DNA of 64,000 nucleotides, from assembly GCF_014168815.1 (NCBI RefSeq), contig NZ_AP021972.1:2108001-2172000 (forward strand), given 5' to 3'. This stretch comes from Klebsiella sp. WP3-W18-ESBL-02 (lineage in GTDB: Bacteria > Pseudomonadota > Gammaproteobacteria > Enterobacterales > Enterobacteriaceae). The translations under genes were made by a program, and so were the position numbers. The notes beneath the pieces are model-generated. The model was not told where the DNA came from. It ran no database searches and saw only the letters and a program-made list of their open reading frames with translations. Every line of letters starts with the position of its first letter. Within the stretch, counting starts at the first letter, position 1. Shown one piece after another: positions 1-8,060 of this stretch.

Positions 1-525
1 TACGAGTGCGCCAGCGCCGTTGCCAAAGAACAGACCAGAAAAGCCCGCGAAGTCGCGCTGCGCAAGGAGCTATCGCATCAACGCGCCGTCGAGAAGAAAG
101 AGCGTGCGGCCTGGCGCCAGCGCAAAGCCGCGGTTAAGCCGCTGAAGCACTGGGTTGACCTGACGCAGCGCGCCGTGAACGACATTTGCCGCGAGACTGA
201 GCTGGCAGAAGGGCGGGGCTGTATTTCTTGCGGAACGAAAACAGCGTTCGCATGGCATGCAGGACACTACCGCACGACGGCCGCCGCCGGACACCTGCGC
301 TTCACCCGCTTCAACATCCATCTTCAGTGTGACGTCTGCAACGTCTACAAATCCGGGAACATCGAAGCATACCGGGCCGCGCTGGTGGAGCGTTACGGCG
401 AAGAGCCGGTGCTGGCACTGGAGAACAACAACACCCCGCACCGCTGGACGGTCGAAGAGCTGAAGGAAATCAGGCTCGCGGCCCTGGCGGATTTACGCAC
501 GCTGAAAAAGCAGGAGGCCGCGTGA
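1..525 (+). CDS. ninG: NinG/Rap recombination protein, 5' truncated by window edge
   Basis: The frame is open from base 1, so the gene starts to the left of the window; 174 residues are visible. The visible part has a Lys/Arg/Glu-rich helix followed by a cysteine/histidine module: CISCG, AGHYRTTAA, NIHLQCDVCN and HKSGN-like YKSGN, the pattern of lambda NinG (Rap). In lambda, Rap is a structure-specific endonuclease that helps RecA/RecBCD-dependent recombination and resolves branched DNA. The C-terminal stretch TPHRWTVEELKEI matches the lambda family well. The stop codon overlaps the start of the next small gene by four bases, typical of the tightly packed nin region just upstream of Q. Confidence 0.9.
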   Translation, partial: YECASAVAKEQTRKAREVALRKELSHQRAVEKKERAAWRQRKAAVKPLKHWVDLTQRAVNDICRETELAEGRGCISCGTKTAFAWHAGHYRTTAAAGHLRFTRFNIHLQCDVCNVYKSGNIEAYRAALVERYGEEPVLALENNNTPHRWTVEELKEIRLAALADLRTLKKQEAA

Positions 526-659
526 CATTCGAATCCTATTTTGCCGATCACCTCCGCGTTCGCTGGCAGCGGATGCGCTTATACCACTTTCCCGGCTCCA
601 TCCTGACGGACTACCGGATACTGAAAAATTACGTGAAAACCATGGGCGGTGCAGCATGA
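522..659 (+). CDS. YlcG-family small prophage protein
   Basis: A 45-residue frame beginning with GTG inside the ninG stop (GTGA overlap) and ending inside the start of the Q gene (ATGA overlap). The C-terminal half, with FPGSILTDYRILKNYVKT, strongly resembles E. coli YlcG from the DLP12 prophage, which also lies between nin genes and Q. Rich in Arg and aromatic residues, no membrane segment, no known function. The two four-base overlaps imply translational coupling from ninG through to Q. Confidence 0.75.
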   Translation: MTFESYFADHLRVRWQRMRLYHFPGSILTDYRILKNYVKTMGGAA

Positions 660-1345
660 ATACTCAATACCTCGAATATGTGCGCCAGCAGCTGATGGTG
701 GCCACCGCCGATCTTAGCGGGGCGACAAAAGGGCAGTTAATGGCCTGGCTGGAGAACGCTCAGTTCGACACGAATACCTTTAAGCGGAAAAAACCTCGGG
801 TGCTGGATGAGGTTACCGGGAAGATGATTACGCTGGACAACCCACCGATCCCCGGCAAGCAGTCACACGCCAAAGGCTCTCATATACCACTGGTGCAGCC
901 GGTAGAGTTTGCGACCGCATCATGGCGCCGCGCACTGTTATCGCTCGAAGAGCACCAGAAGACCTGGCTGCTTTGGAACTACAGCGAAAATACCAGTTGG
1001 GATCATCAGGTAGTGATTACTCGATGGGCATGGGAGCAGTTCAGCCTGCAATTGGAAGGGAAGCGGGTAGCGAAGAAGACCATAGACCGGCTGCGCCAGT
1101 TAATCTGGCTGGCGGCGCAGGATGTGAAAGGCGAGTTATCTGGGAGGGATCCGTATCAATATGGTGAACTGGCTGGGCTGGTGGGCGTAAACAAAACAAA
1201 CTGGTCTCAGAATTATGTCGAGCACTATGACGCCATGGTGGAGCTGTATAAGGGGCTGGACCTTCATGCTCTGCACCACGTATCGCGATCACGTTCACAA
1301 CAAAAGGCGACAAATTATCAGCAAGGTATTGCAAAAATGAACTAA
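656..1345 (+). CDS. Q-type late antitermination protein
   Basis: 229 residues. The N-terminus (EYVRQQLMVATADLSGATKG) and overall length match the bacteriophage antitermination protein Q group found between nin genes and the late promoter in lambdoid prophages. Q proteins bind DNA at the late promoter, load on paused RNA polymerase and let it read through terminators so that lysis and morphogenesis genes are expressed. No cysteine zinc cluster like that of Q82 is visible, so it belongs to a different Q class, possibly the phage 21 type. The stop codon is immediately followed by a TTGACA hexamer, consistent with the usual Q-to-pR' arrangement. Confidence 0.75.
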   Translation: MNTQYLEYVRQQLMVATADLSGATKGQLMAWLENAQFDTNTFKRKKPRVLDEVTGKMITLDNPPIPGKQSHAKGSHIPLVQPVEFATASWRRALLSLEEHQKTWLLWNYSENTSWDHQVVITRWAWEQFSLQLEGKRVAKKTIDRLRQLIWLAAQDVKGELSGRDPYQYGELAGLVGVNKTNWSQNYVEHYDAMVELYKGLDLHALHHVSRSRSQQKATNYQQGIAKMN

Positions 1346-1374
1346 TTGACATATATTTCGTGTGAATCTGATAT
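1346..1374 (+). promoter_or_regulatory. candidate late promoter pR'
   Basis: A perfect -35 hexamer TTGACA (1346-1351) and a weak -10 TGATAT (1369-1374) are separated by 17 bp, directly behind the Q stop codon. This is where lambdoid phages keep the late promoter that Q acts on. A poor -10 fits a Q-dependent promoter; the Q binding element itself was not identified. Confidence 0.5.
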
Positions 1375-1411
1375 CGTCACCATAGGTTCGATTGTCGACA
1401 AAAAGAATCCA

Positions 1412-1440
1412 AGCCCTGCGGTTAACACCGTGGGGCTTTA
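1412..1440 (+). terminator. hairpin/terminator downstream of late promoter (tR'-like)
   Basis: AGCCCTGCGGT and ACCGTGGGGCT form an 11-bp stem with G-T wobbles around a TAAC loop, followed by a short T run. It lies about 30 bp after the candidate late promoter, the role played by tR' in lambda: transcripts stop here unless Q is present. The T tract is short, so termination would be modest. Confidence 0.45.
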
Positions 1441-1846
1441 GCGTTTCTGGAGGGTGTGAAAATGCATCAGTAAACGGATAGACCGCAGCCGAGAGGCAAT
1501 GCAGCGGCAGTAACGCTGCCCCGAATACCTTGCTTATAGGTAGCCAGATGCACGTCAAAGGTGCAATACGCGCTGGTGAGGGTTATTAGAAAAAAGACGC
1601 GCCGGTAAAGCAGCGCGAACGCCAGACGCGCACCGGTTATCAGCGGCGATAGAGCGACAGCACCTCAAGGGCATGAGCGTGGCCACTCCGGGTAGTGGCA
1701 TAGAATTTTTAGAGGCTGCCGTTTGGCGGCCTTTTTCTTTTTCAGGCTCCGGGAAACCTTCACTTCGTGTTGTCGTTAAATCAGCCCGAGAGCCTGAACC
1801 CCTTTTAAAACACACAGCACCATCCGATTTATCCGGAGGTGAGGCA
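1441..1846 (+). other. untranslated late leader, about 400 bp
   Basis: No convincing gene lies between the first hairpin and the holin. The stretch holds only a tiny ATG-CAT-CAG-TAA frame, a GCCACT/AGTGGC hairpin (about 1683-1699) and a terminator at 1714-1740. The longer reading frame covering 1673-2116 is the holin frame running backwards through this leader without a ribosome site. Lambdoid phages often carry small RNAs or tRNAs here; no tRNA fold was seen. Confidence 0.5.
1714..1742 (+). terminator. intrinsic terminator in late leader
   Basis: GCTGCC-GTTT-GGCGGC forms a 6-bp stem (one T-G pair) followed by CTTTTTCTTTTT. A strong rho-independent terminator ahead of the lysis genes that would have to be read through by Q-modified polymerase. 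Confidence 0.7.
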
Positions 1847-2116
1847 ATGACCCGAATGAGCACAATTTACAGCAGACTTTCATATGGGACGGGAACCGCG
1901 TTGACTGGCTGCGGTGTCTCTGCAAAGGCGTATGCCGAAACAACTAAAGAGGTATCGTGGATGCTTGCCGACAAAGTGGCCGGACTCGGTTTAAGTGACT
2001 GGGCAATTATTGTCGGTATCGCATGCACCGTTATCACCTGTGGCGTGAACTGGTATTACCGACGAAAAGAGCGGGAGGACCGCCTTAATGGCTATGTCAC
2101 CAAAGCTGAGGAATAG
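1847..2116 (+). CDS. class II-like holin with dual start
   Basis: 89 residues. Start ATG 1847 has GGAGGT six bases upstream; a second in-frame ATG lies at 1856, giving Met-Thr-Arg-Met at the N-terminus. Holins of lambda and phage 21 use the same arrangement, the longer form with the extra positive charge acting as antiholin. One clear hydrophobic segment (about residues 45-66, DWAIIVGIACTVITCGVNW) and a weaker one near residues 14-30 precede a charged C-terminus (YYRRKEREDR). It forms the membrane lesion that releases or activates the endolysin. It overlaps the endolysin start by 29 bp in another frame. Confidence 0.8.
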   Translation: MTRMSTIYSRLSYGTGTALTGCGVSAKAYAETTKEVSWMLADKVAGLGLSDWAIIVGIACTVITCGVNWYYRRKEREDRLNGYVTKAEE

Positions 2117-2660
2117 CGTTATTGCAGCGGTGCCGCTTGGTGCTATCGCTATTGCTTCCGCGCTAATCACCGGACCAACCGGGAATGATGGACTGGAGGG
2201 CGTGCGCTATACGCCGTATCAGGATGTTGTCGGCGTCTGGACGGTTTGTTTTGGGCATACAGGCAAAGACGTTATGCTGGGGAAAACCTATACCAGGGCC
2301 GAGTGCGACGCTCTACTGAATAAGGACCTTGCCACCGTCGCCCGCCAGATAAACCCGTACATTAAGGTCCCCATCCCAGAAACCACTCGCGGTGCGCTTT
2401 ACTCGTTCGTCTACAACGTCGGCGCTGGCAACTTCAAAACATCCACACTGCTGCGCAAAATAAACCAGGGTGATACGAAAGGTGCATGCGATCAACTGCG
2501 CGTCTGGATTTACGCCGGGAAGAAGAAGTGGGTGGGATTGATGACACGCCGCGAGATTGAGCGCGAAGTTTGCCTTTGGGCCGAGAAGCCGCAAGAGCTG
2601 GGTGATGGCTTTGGGCCGCTTAACCCAGGAACTCCAGCAACAGCGCCGGGAGTCTTCTGA
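2088..2660 (+). CDS. SAR endolysin, lysozyme family GH24
   Basis: 190 residues. The hydrophobic, Ala/Ile-rich N-terminus (about residues 10-28) is a signal-anchor-release segment, so export would be Sec-dependent with activation on release from the membrane. The catalytic triad spacing E-x8-D-x5-T is met by Glu37, Asp46 and Thr52 (GLEGVRYTPYQDVVGVWT), as in phage 21 R and P1 Lyz. A cysteine (Cys54) follows the active site and others lie downstream, allowing disulphide control as in other SAR lysozymes. It cleaves peptidoglycan glycan strands. GGGAGG lies nine bases before the ATG; a second ATG two codons later is also possible. Confidence 0.92.
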   Translation: MAMSPKLRNSVIAAVPLGAIAIASALITGPTGNDGLEGVRYTPYQDVVGVWTVCFGHTGKDVMLGKTYTRAECDALLNKDLATVARQINPYIKVPIPETTRGALYSFVYNVGAGNFKTSTLLRKINQGDTKGACDQLRVWIYAGKKKWVGLMTRREIEREVCLWAEKPQELGDGFGPLNPGTPATAPGVF

Positions 2661-3121
2661 TGGGAAAGTTAACTGCGACTATCAGCGCCGTCGTGCTGGC
2701 GATGCTGATCGGCCTCGGATTGCTGGCGAACCACTACCGCGACAACGCGATCGAGTACAAAGGCCAGCGCGACGCGGCGAAAGAATCCCTCAGTCTGGCG
2801 AACGCCACCATCACCGATATGCAGGTGCGCCAGCGTGATATCGCTGCGCTGGATGCTAAATACACCGGAGAACTGGCAGATGCCAAAGCTACTATCGATC
2901 AGCTTGAGCGTGATGTTGCTTCTGGCAAGCGTCGGCTGCAGCTCAACGCCAGATGTACCGCGAAAGGATCGACCAGCACCGACGGCATGGGCGATGCTAC
3001 CAGCCCCCGACTTACTGACTCCGCTGAACGGGATTATTTCACCCTCAGAGAGCGAATCGTCACAGTGACGAAGCAGGTTAGCTATCTGCAGGACTACGTA
3101 CGGCAACAGTGCCTTAAGTAA
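2660..3121 (+). CDS. Rz-like inner-membrane spanin
   Basis: 153 residues, starting at the last base of the endolysin stop (TGATG). One N-terminal membrane segment (about residues 5-24) is followed by a long periplasmic alpha-helical region rich in Ala, Glu and Lys, as expected for the i-spanin. Together with Rz1 it bridges inner and outer membranes and fuses them in the last step of lysis. The region encoding residues 74-136 also encodes Rz1 in the +1 frame. Confidence 0.85.
   Translation: MGKLTATISAVVLAMLIGLGLLANHYRDNAIEYKGQRDAAKESLSLANATITDMQVRQRDIAALDAKYTGELADAKATIDQLERDVASGKRRLQLNARCTAKGSTSTDGMGDATSPRLTDSAERDYFTLRERIVTVTKQVSYLQDYVRQQCLK
2880..3068 (+). CDS. Rz1-like outer-membrane spanin lipoprotein, nested in Rz
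   Basis: 62 residues read from ATG 2880 wholly inside Rz in another frame. It has a Lys-containing N-terminus, a hydrophobic core and a lipobox-like ASVGC, after which a short proline-rich chain carries PAPTAW...LTPLNGIISPSES. That C-terminal motif is almost the same as in lambda Rz1 (TPLNGIISPSE). The frame extends upstream to 2835, but only the 2880 start gives a clean signal peptide. Full nesting is as in lambda. Confidence 0.85.
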   Translation: MPKLLSISLSVMLLLASVGCSSTPDVPRKDRPAPTAWAMLPAPDLLTPLNGIISPSESESSQ

Positions 3122-3170
3122 AGCTCTAGCGTATATTGGAGTTACATCTTTTTCTAATTAAGGTTTGAAA

Positions 3171-3581
3171 ATGGACAATGCATCTCAATATGAACTAATA
3201 AAAAAATATTTCAAAGATTCAGTATCCTTTCTGGCTTCCGTTCTGGTTTTAGTGGGTGGGTCGTATTACGTTTCAGCTATCTACTTCTCTGAGTATATGA
3301 GCATGGCATCATCAATTATATATTTGATTTCTGCTATTTCGTTTACACTGCTGACTGTAATGTCGATAATTTATATAGTGTCAGACGCAAAGATAATATG
3401 CAGGCGTATTCGCAGTAAAGGATTAAAGGCCTTCGTTTTTTTAATAATTATTTTAAATTTTGTTGGTTGTATAGGGACCATTCTCGTTGCTGCGGCGAAT
3501 GTAAAGCAAGCGGCACAAATGGTTTCGTTACCGCCGTCACTAACGCAGCCGGTGATAGCGCCGCTGCCGCCAACTCAATAA
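3171..3581 (+). CDS. AT-rich membrane protein, function unknown
   Basis: 136 residues from ATG 3171, preceded by TTAAGG. Three hydrophobic segments are visible (about residues 17-38, 45-67 and 84-104), then a proline-rich tail. Base composition is clearly more AT-rich than the flanking lysis genes, the mark of a recently acquired accessory gene (moron). I do not recognise the family. Its place just after the spanins could mean a role in lysis control or in changing the lysogen's envelope, but nothing in the sequence proves that. Confidence 0.55.
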   Translation: MDNASQYELIKKYFKDSVSFLASVLVLVGGSYYVSAIYFSEYMSMASSIIYLISAISFTLLTVMSIIYIVSDAKIICRRIRSKGLKAFVFLIIILNFVGCIGTILVAAANVKQAAQMVSLPPSLTQPVIAPLPPTQ

Positions 3582-3775
3582 CGTACTGCCAAGCTGTTCT
3601 GTGGATAAATCCGTTACTGGCTGCAATTGAGAAGGCGAATAACCAACTGGCGGGGATACGGGAAATCGAACAAGACCGGCAATAGCATTACAGAAGCTCT
3701 TCGCTGAGGGGCTTCGATAATGGAGCTGATTTGTGAACTACACTCATTTTGCTACACACATGCAGAGGAAATACT

Positions 3776-4030
3776 ATGAGTGAGAAACCATTGGCTTATG
3801 TGAACGATGAAGGTGACTTGGTTATCATTGACGAGCATGAATATGAAATTATAGTTGCCCTCAAACGAGTAAAGACACCAGCGGATATTGTTCATCAGTT
3901 ATGGCGCCTGACAACAAAGAACAGCTATCAAAGTGAAGCGTTGCGAGTGGCAATAGAAATTATGTCGAATAAAATAGGCATCGATCCTGCTGCCTATTTA
4001 TCTGGCGGAGATGACGTGAATAACGGATAA
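3776..4030 (+). CDS. small acidic protein, function unknown
   Basis: 84 residues from ATG 3776 with AGAGGAA eight to ten bases upstream. The protein is acidic at the N-terminus (YVNDEGDLVIIDEHEYE), soluble and likely mixed alpha/beta. It is followed within 40 bp by a strong terminator and so closes the lysis-side transcription unit. Family not recognised. Confidence 0.5.
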   Translation: MSEKPLAYVNDEGDLVIIDEHEYEIIVALKRVKTPADIVHQLWRLTTKNSYQSEALRVAIEIMSNKIGIDPAAYLSGGDDVNNG

Positions 4031-4069
4031 GGTACGCAACCGCCGAAGCGTTTTATTGCCATCACAAAG

Positions 4070-4091
4070 GCCACCTACGGGTGGCTTTTTT
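4070..4091 (+). terminator. intrinsic terminator
   Basis: GCCACC-TACG-GGTGGC, a 6-bp perfect stem with a TACG tetraloop, followed by six T. It ends the transcript of the small acidic gene and lies upstream of the oppositely oriented gene at 4169-4498. Confidence 0.8.
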
Positions 4092-4168
4092 AATGGCTAT
4101 AACATTAGTTCTGTGGGGTAACGGGTAAGTGCTGGTTGCATAGTCAGTTTGCAGCCAGCAAACAATAC

Positions 4169-4498
4169 TTATCCAATATTACTATTAAGGATGCCACCAG
4201 TATTGTTGAAAATTGTGTGCAGTTCCTCGATATACCTATTTGACTTAGCAGCGTTTTCTTCTTCATCTATGGGAAGGACATTAGATGTCATCATAACGTT
4301 TCTCCTTGCTTGGTAAAGAGCTACTCGGATATCACCTTTTGTTAAGCACCAAGGGTGAGCGCCTGGGATGTTTAATGGGGCAATAATCCAACCATTTAAT
4401 CGCCCATGCTCCCCTAAATCCCTAAGGGTTTCAATGATGTCTCTGTCGGCATCACAATCGACATGCGCACATACTAATGCATCGAACCAATCACTCAT
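4169..4498 (-). CDS. minus-strand accessory protein, function unknown
   Basis: 109 residues read against the late operon. The start at 4498 has GAGGAA nine bases upstream on the minus strand; the longer frame to 4546 lacks such a site. The protein is soluble with Cys/His/Asp clusters (VCAHVDCDADRD) and a Trp-rich centre (GWIIAPLNIPGAHPW). A gene facing backwards between lysis and terminase genes is most simply a lysogenic-conversion gene expressed from its own promoter in the lysogen. Family not recognised; an anti-phage or immunity role is a guess from position. Confidence 0.5.
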   Translation of the reverse strand: MSDWFDALVCAHVDCDADRDIIETLRDLGEHGRLNGWIIAPLNIPGAHPWCLTKGDIRVALYQARRNVMMTSNVLPIDEEENAAKSNRYIEELHTIFNNTGGILNSNIG

Positions 4499-4525
4499 TT
4501 TAATAAAATTCCTCAAAGAGAAAAC

Positions 4526-5098
4526 ATGGCACTCACCGACAAGCAAGAAATGTTCTGTCGCGAGTACCTCATCGATTTAAACGCCACACAAGCGGCAATT
4601 CGGGCGGGGTACAGCGTTAAGACTGCAAACCGCATCGCCGCCCAGAACTTGTCAAAAGTTGACATCCAAAACAGAATCGCCGAACTCAAAACGAAGCGCA
4701 ACGAAGTTGTTGGTATTGATGCAGATTATGTGCTCAGACGCTTGGTTGAGATTGATCAGATGGACGTCCTGGACATCCTTAATGATGATGGCAGCCTAAA
4801 AGCGATCAGCCTTTGGCCCAAATCATGGCGAACTACGCTAACCGGACTGGATATCAGCACAACCATTCAGAACTTCGACGAGGACAGTGCCGAGACCATC
4901 TTCAAGAAGATTAAATGGCCTGACAAGGTCAAAAACCTTGAGCTGCTCGGCAAGCATATCAAAGTGCAGGCATTCAAAGAGCAGGTTGAACAGAAGGTCA
5001 CTGCCACCCACAGCATTATGCCGGTTCCCTCCTGTGATAACGTGGACGAATGGGAAGCCGCAGCGCAGAAGCAGCAGAGCGAGGTCCTTGGTGGATGA
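4526..5098 (+). CDS. terminase small subunit (Terminase_2 type)
   Basis: 190 residues. The N-terminus (TDKQEMFCREYLIDLNATQAAIRAGYS) is the helix-turn-helix region of the Terminase_2 family, followed by KTANRIAAQNLSK. It recognises the packaging site and passes concatemeric DNA to the large subunit. The start has AGAG upstream and shares the 27-bp gap with the divergent minus-strand gene. The stop overlaps the next start (ATGA), implying coupled synthesis of the two subunits. Confidence 0.88.
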   Translation: MALTDKQEMFCREYLIDLNATQAAIRAGYSVKTANRIAAQNLSKVDIQNRIAELKTKRNEVVGIDADYVLRRLVEIDQMDVLDILNDDGSLKAISLWPKSWRTTLTGLDISTTIQNFDEDSAETIFKKIKWPDKVKNLELLGKHIKVQAFKEQVEQKVTATHSIMPVPSCDNVDEWEAAAQKQQSEVLGG

Positions 5099-6669
5099 AT
5101 TACAAAGCTGTATGGAAACCACTCCCCGGATCGCAGTCGCTCTCCCTAAGCTGCCCGTGTAACGAAATCCTGTATGAAGGAACGCGCGGGCCAGGTAAAA
5201 CTGCCGCTCAGTTAGCGCGCTTCCGTCGCCTTGTCGGCCTAGGCTATGGTTCGTTCTGGCGAGGTGTCATTTTCGATACCGAGTATAAGAACCTTACCGA
5301 CATCATCACCCAGTCGAAGCGTATGTACCGCCTGTTTAACGACGGTGCGCGCTATCTGGCGTCAGCATCTGAGCTGCGCTGGGTATGGCCGACTGGCGAA
5401 GAGCTACTGTTCCGATTCGGGAAAGAAGAGGGTGACTACTGGGACTATCACGGTCAGGAATTCCCCTTCATCGGCTTCAACGAACTGACCAAGCAGCAGT
5501 CCCCTGAGTTCTACGAGATGATGTTCTCCTGCCGGCGCTCATCGTTCAGACCTGAGAACTACCCGCTGGAGGATGGCACACTACTTAAGCCGATCCCCCT
5601 GGAGACGTTCAGCACGACCAACCCGTTTGGCATTGGCCATACCTGGGTGAAGAAGCGCTTCATTGAGCCAGCACCCCGCGGCACCATCATTCGCGAAACG
5701 CAGAAGGTGTTTAACCCGCAGACCGAACGGGAAGAGGACGTAACACTTACCCGTGTGGCGATTCACGGCTCGTTCAAAGAGAACCCTTATCTGGATCCGC
5801 AGTACATCGCAACACTAATGGCAATCAAAGACCCCAATCGGCGCAAAGCGTGGGTAGAGGGTTCCTGGGATGTCACCAGCGGCGGACGCTTTGACCACAT
5901 TTGGAATGCTTCACTGCATGTCATTAAACCCTTCCGCATCCCGGATAGTTGGACTGTTGACCGCTCCCATGACTGGGGGGAATCCAAACCGTTCTCAAAC
6001 CTCTGGTGGGCGCGCACTGACGGCACCGCTGCAGAGCTCTCTGATGGTCGTCAGTTCTGCCCGCCTGCCGGGTCGTTGATCCTGATTGGAGAGTGGTATG
6101 GCTGCCCACCTGATGAGCTCAACAAAGGCCTGAACATGTCATCCACCAACGTTGCTAAGGGCGTAGCTTGGGTGGACAAGCGGCTGGTGGGCGAAGAACT
6201 GGCTGAACCAGAAGAGATAAAACTCAACGGAGTAACGCATGGGCAACTGAATATCATGCCCGGAATTTGCAAGAAGGTTGTTCCAGGTCCTGCGGACGGG
6301 GCGATCTACAACACCGGCGATGACGAACTCTCCATTGCCCAGAAGATGGAATCACAGGGCGTTAAGTGGGTTCCATCCAACAAGAAGCCGGGCTCGCGCG
6401 TGAACGGCGCGGCCCTTTTTGCTGACATGCTAGAGGCCGTCATTGAAGGTAAAAAGCTGGAATCGGGCATCCCTGAGAAGCCAGCATTCTACGTGTTCGA
6501 CTACTGCCGGGGGTGGATAAGCCGAGTTCCGGTTCTCGTTCGCGACAGTAAGAACCCTGATGACGTTGATACCCAGCAGGAAGACCATGACTGGGATGGT
6601 ACTCGTTACGCCGTGCTGCACAATCCTCCTAAACCCGCATACTCAATCACTATGGATACCACATTCTGA
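5095..6669 (+). CDS. terminase large subunit
   Basis: 524 residues from ATG 5095, overlapping the small subunit stop. The ATPase half has Walker A GTRGPGKT (residues 29-36) and Walker B-like FPFIGFNE with Glu130. The C-terminal half begins the nuclease fold with HDWGESKPF, giving the first metal-binding Asp. It powers DNA translocation into the prohead and cuts the concatemer. The frame extends upstream to 5050 but the overlap start fits the family N-terminus better. Confidence 0.92.
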   Translation: MNYKAVWKPLPGSQSLSLSCPCNEILYEGTRGPGKTAAQLARFRRLVGLGYGSFWRGVIFDTEYKNLTDIITQSKRMYRLFNDGARYLASASELRWVWPTGEELLFRFGKEEGDYWDYHGQEFPFIGFNELTKQQSPEFYEMMFSCRRSSFRPENYPLEDGTLLKPIPLETFSTTNPFGIGHTWVKKRFIEPAPRGTIIRETQKVFNPQTEREEDVTLTRVAIHGSFKENPYLDPQYIATLMAIKDPNRRKAWVEGSWDVTSGGRFDHIWNASLHVIKPFRIPDSWTVDRSHDWGESKPFSNLWWARTDGTAAELSDGRQFCPPAGSLILIGEWYGCPPDELNKGLNMSSTNVAKGVAWVDKRLVGEELAEPEEIKLNGVTHGQLNIMPGICKKVVPGPADGAIYNTGDDELSIAQKMESQGVKWVPSNKKPGSRVNGAALFADMLEAVIEGKKLESGIPEKPAFYVFDYCRGWISRVPVLVRDSKNPDDVDTQQEDHDWDGTRYAVLHNPPKPAYSITMDTTF

Positions 6670-6670
6670 T

Positions 6671-8059
6671 ATGGCAAACGACGACATCACCTGGGTTCGA
6701 CCAGAACACCGGGCGGCTTCTGCTGCCTGGAAAAAATTCCGCGATTTTTGCAAAGGAGTTGAGGCAGTAAAAGCGGCGGGCAATGACTACCTGCCATATC
6801 TTGATCCCACCGATAAAACTGTCCGTAACCGAAAGCGGAACGAAGACTATCTGAGTCGGGCGGTTTTTTATGCCATCACCGGCAACACAAAGATTGGTCT
6901 GCTGGGGCTGGCTTACCGCAAAGACCCGACACTCTCTGCACCGGATAAACTGGCCTATCTCATGAATAATGCTGACGGTGCAGGTACAAGCGTCTACCAG
7001 CAGTCGCAAATGGTGGCTGAGAACATACTGGAGGTTGCGCGTGAAGGGCTTTACGTCGATTACGCGGAAGCAACAGATGAGGCGATTATTCTGCGTTATC
7101 CCGCAGAGAACATCACCAACTGGCGAACGAAGCGTATTAATGGACGTGATCAGCTTGTGCTGGTGGTGCTGAAAGAATGCGTAGAGGAACCGAACGGATA
7201 TTCTTACAAGGACGAAATTCAGTATCGTGAGCTGGCACTGGAGGATGGGAAGTTTATCTGCCGGGTCTGGCGGCGTGCTGGTGGCACAACCAGTGGAAGC
7301 TATACCGTAGATAGTGAATATCGCCCCAAACCGAAGGGTAAGGATTACTGGGACGAAATCCCGTTCACCTTTGTCGGCGCTCAGAATAACGATCCCACTA
7401 TCGATGATTCACCGCTGGCTGCGCTGGTGGAGATAAACCACGGGCATTACCGTAACAGTGCCGACTACGAAGACAGCGTGTGGTTCTGTGGCCAGGTGCA
7501 GCCGTATATTACAGGGCTTGATACCAACTGGCGCGATCACCTCGAGAAGAAGGGGGTGAAAATCGGTTCCCGCTCACCGTTGCTGCTTCCGAAAGAAGGT
7601 TCATTTGGTTATGCACAGGCCTCGCCTAACACACTGGCGAAAGAGGCCATGGACAGCAAGCGCGATTATATGGTGCAACTGGGGGCCCGGCTGATTGAGC
7701 AGAATGCGACGGCGAAAACGGCGACACAGGCGAACGGTGAGCAGTCAGCTTCCACATCGGTACTCGGTATCTGCGTATCGAATGTCTCTGAAGCCTACAC
7801 GCTGGCGCTGGGCTGGTGCGCGAAATACCTGGGGATCAATGATAATTCGCCGTCCTACAACATCAATCAGGAATTTATCGCGAAGGTCGCTGAATCGGGC
7901 ATGATCACCGCCATCGTGAGCGCATGGCAGTCTGGCGCTCTGCGGGATAGCGATATGATCCGGTCATTGCAGAAACTTGACCTTATCGACCCGGCTGATA
8001 GCCCGGATGATGTCATTGATGCTCTGCGGAATCCGTCGCCAACGCTGACAGGAGGCTAG
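6671..8059 (+). CDS. portal protein (DUF4055 type)
   Basis: 462 residues from ATG 6671, two bases after the terminase stop. The sequence matches the DUF4055 group of portal-like proteins found between a large terminase and a MuF-type minor head protein. The portal is the twelve-fold ring through which DNA enters and leaves the head. No strong ribosome site is visible, so translation may depend on coupling to the terminase gene. Confidence 0.8.
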   Translation: MANDDITWVRPEHRAASAAWKKFRDFCKGVEAVKAAGNDYLPYLDPTDKTVRNRKRNEDYLSRAVFYAITGNTKIGLLGLAYRKDPTLSAPDKLAYLMNNADGAGTSVYQQSQMVAENILEVAREGLYVDYAEATDEAIILRYPAENITNWRTKRINGRDQLVLVVLKECVEEPNGYSYKDEIQYRELALEDGKFICRVWRRAGGTTSGSYTVDSEYRPKPKGKDYWDEIPFTFVGAQNNDPTIDDSPLAALVEINHGHYRNSADYEDSVWFCGQVQPYITGLDTNWRDHLEKKGVKIGSRSPLLLPKEGSFGYAQASPNTLAKEAMDSKRDYMVQLGARLIEQNATAKTATQANGEQSASTSVLGICVSNVSEAYTLALGWCAKYLGINDNSPSYNINQEFIAKVAESGMITAIVSAWQSGALRDSDMIRSLQKLDLIDPADSPDDVIDALRNPSPTLTGG

Positions 8060-8060
8060 T

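Noticed and set aside
1441..1720. tRNA or known regulatory RNA in the late leader
   Set aside because: No cloverleaf or TTCRANNC-type T-loop found on reading; only simple hairpins.
3467..3685. 72-codon frame overlapping the end of the AT-rich membrane gene, ending AIEKANNQLAGIREIEQDRQ
   Set aside because: The last third looks protein-like and could be the tail of an older gene cut by the membrane-protein insertion, but there is no ribosome site and I could not place it in a family.
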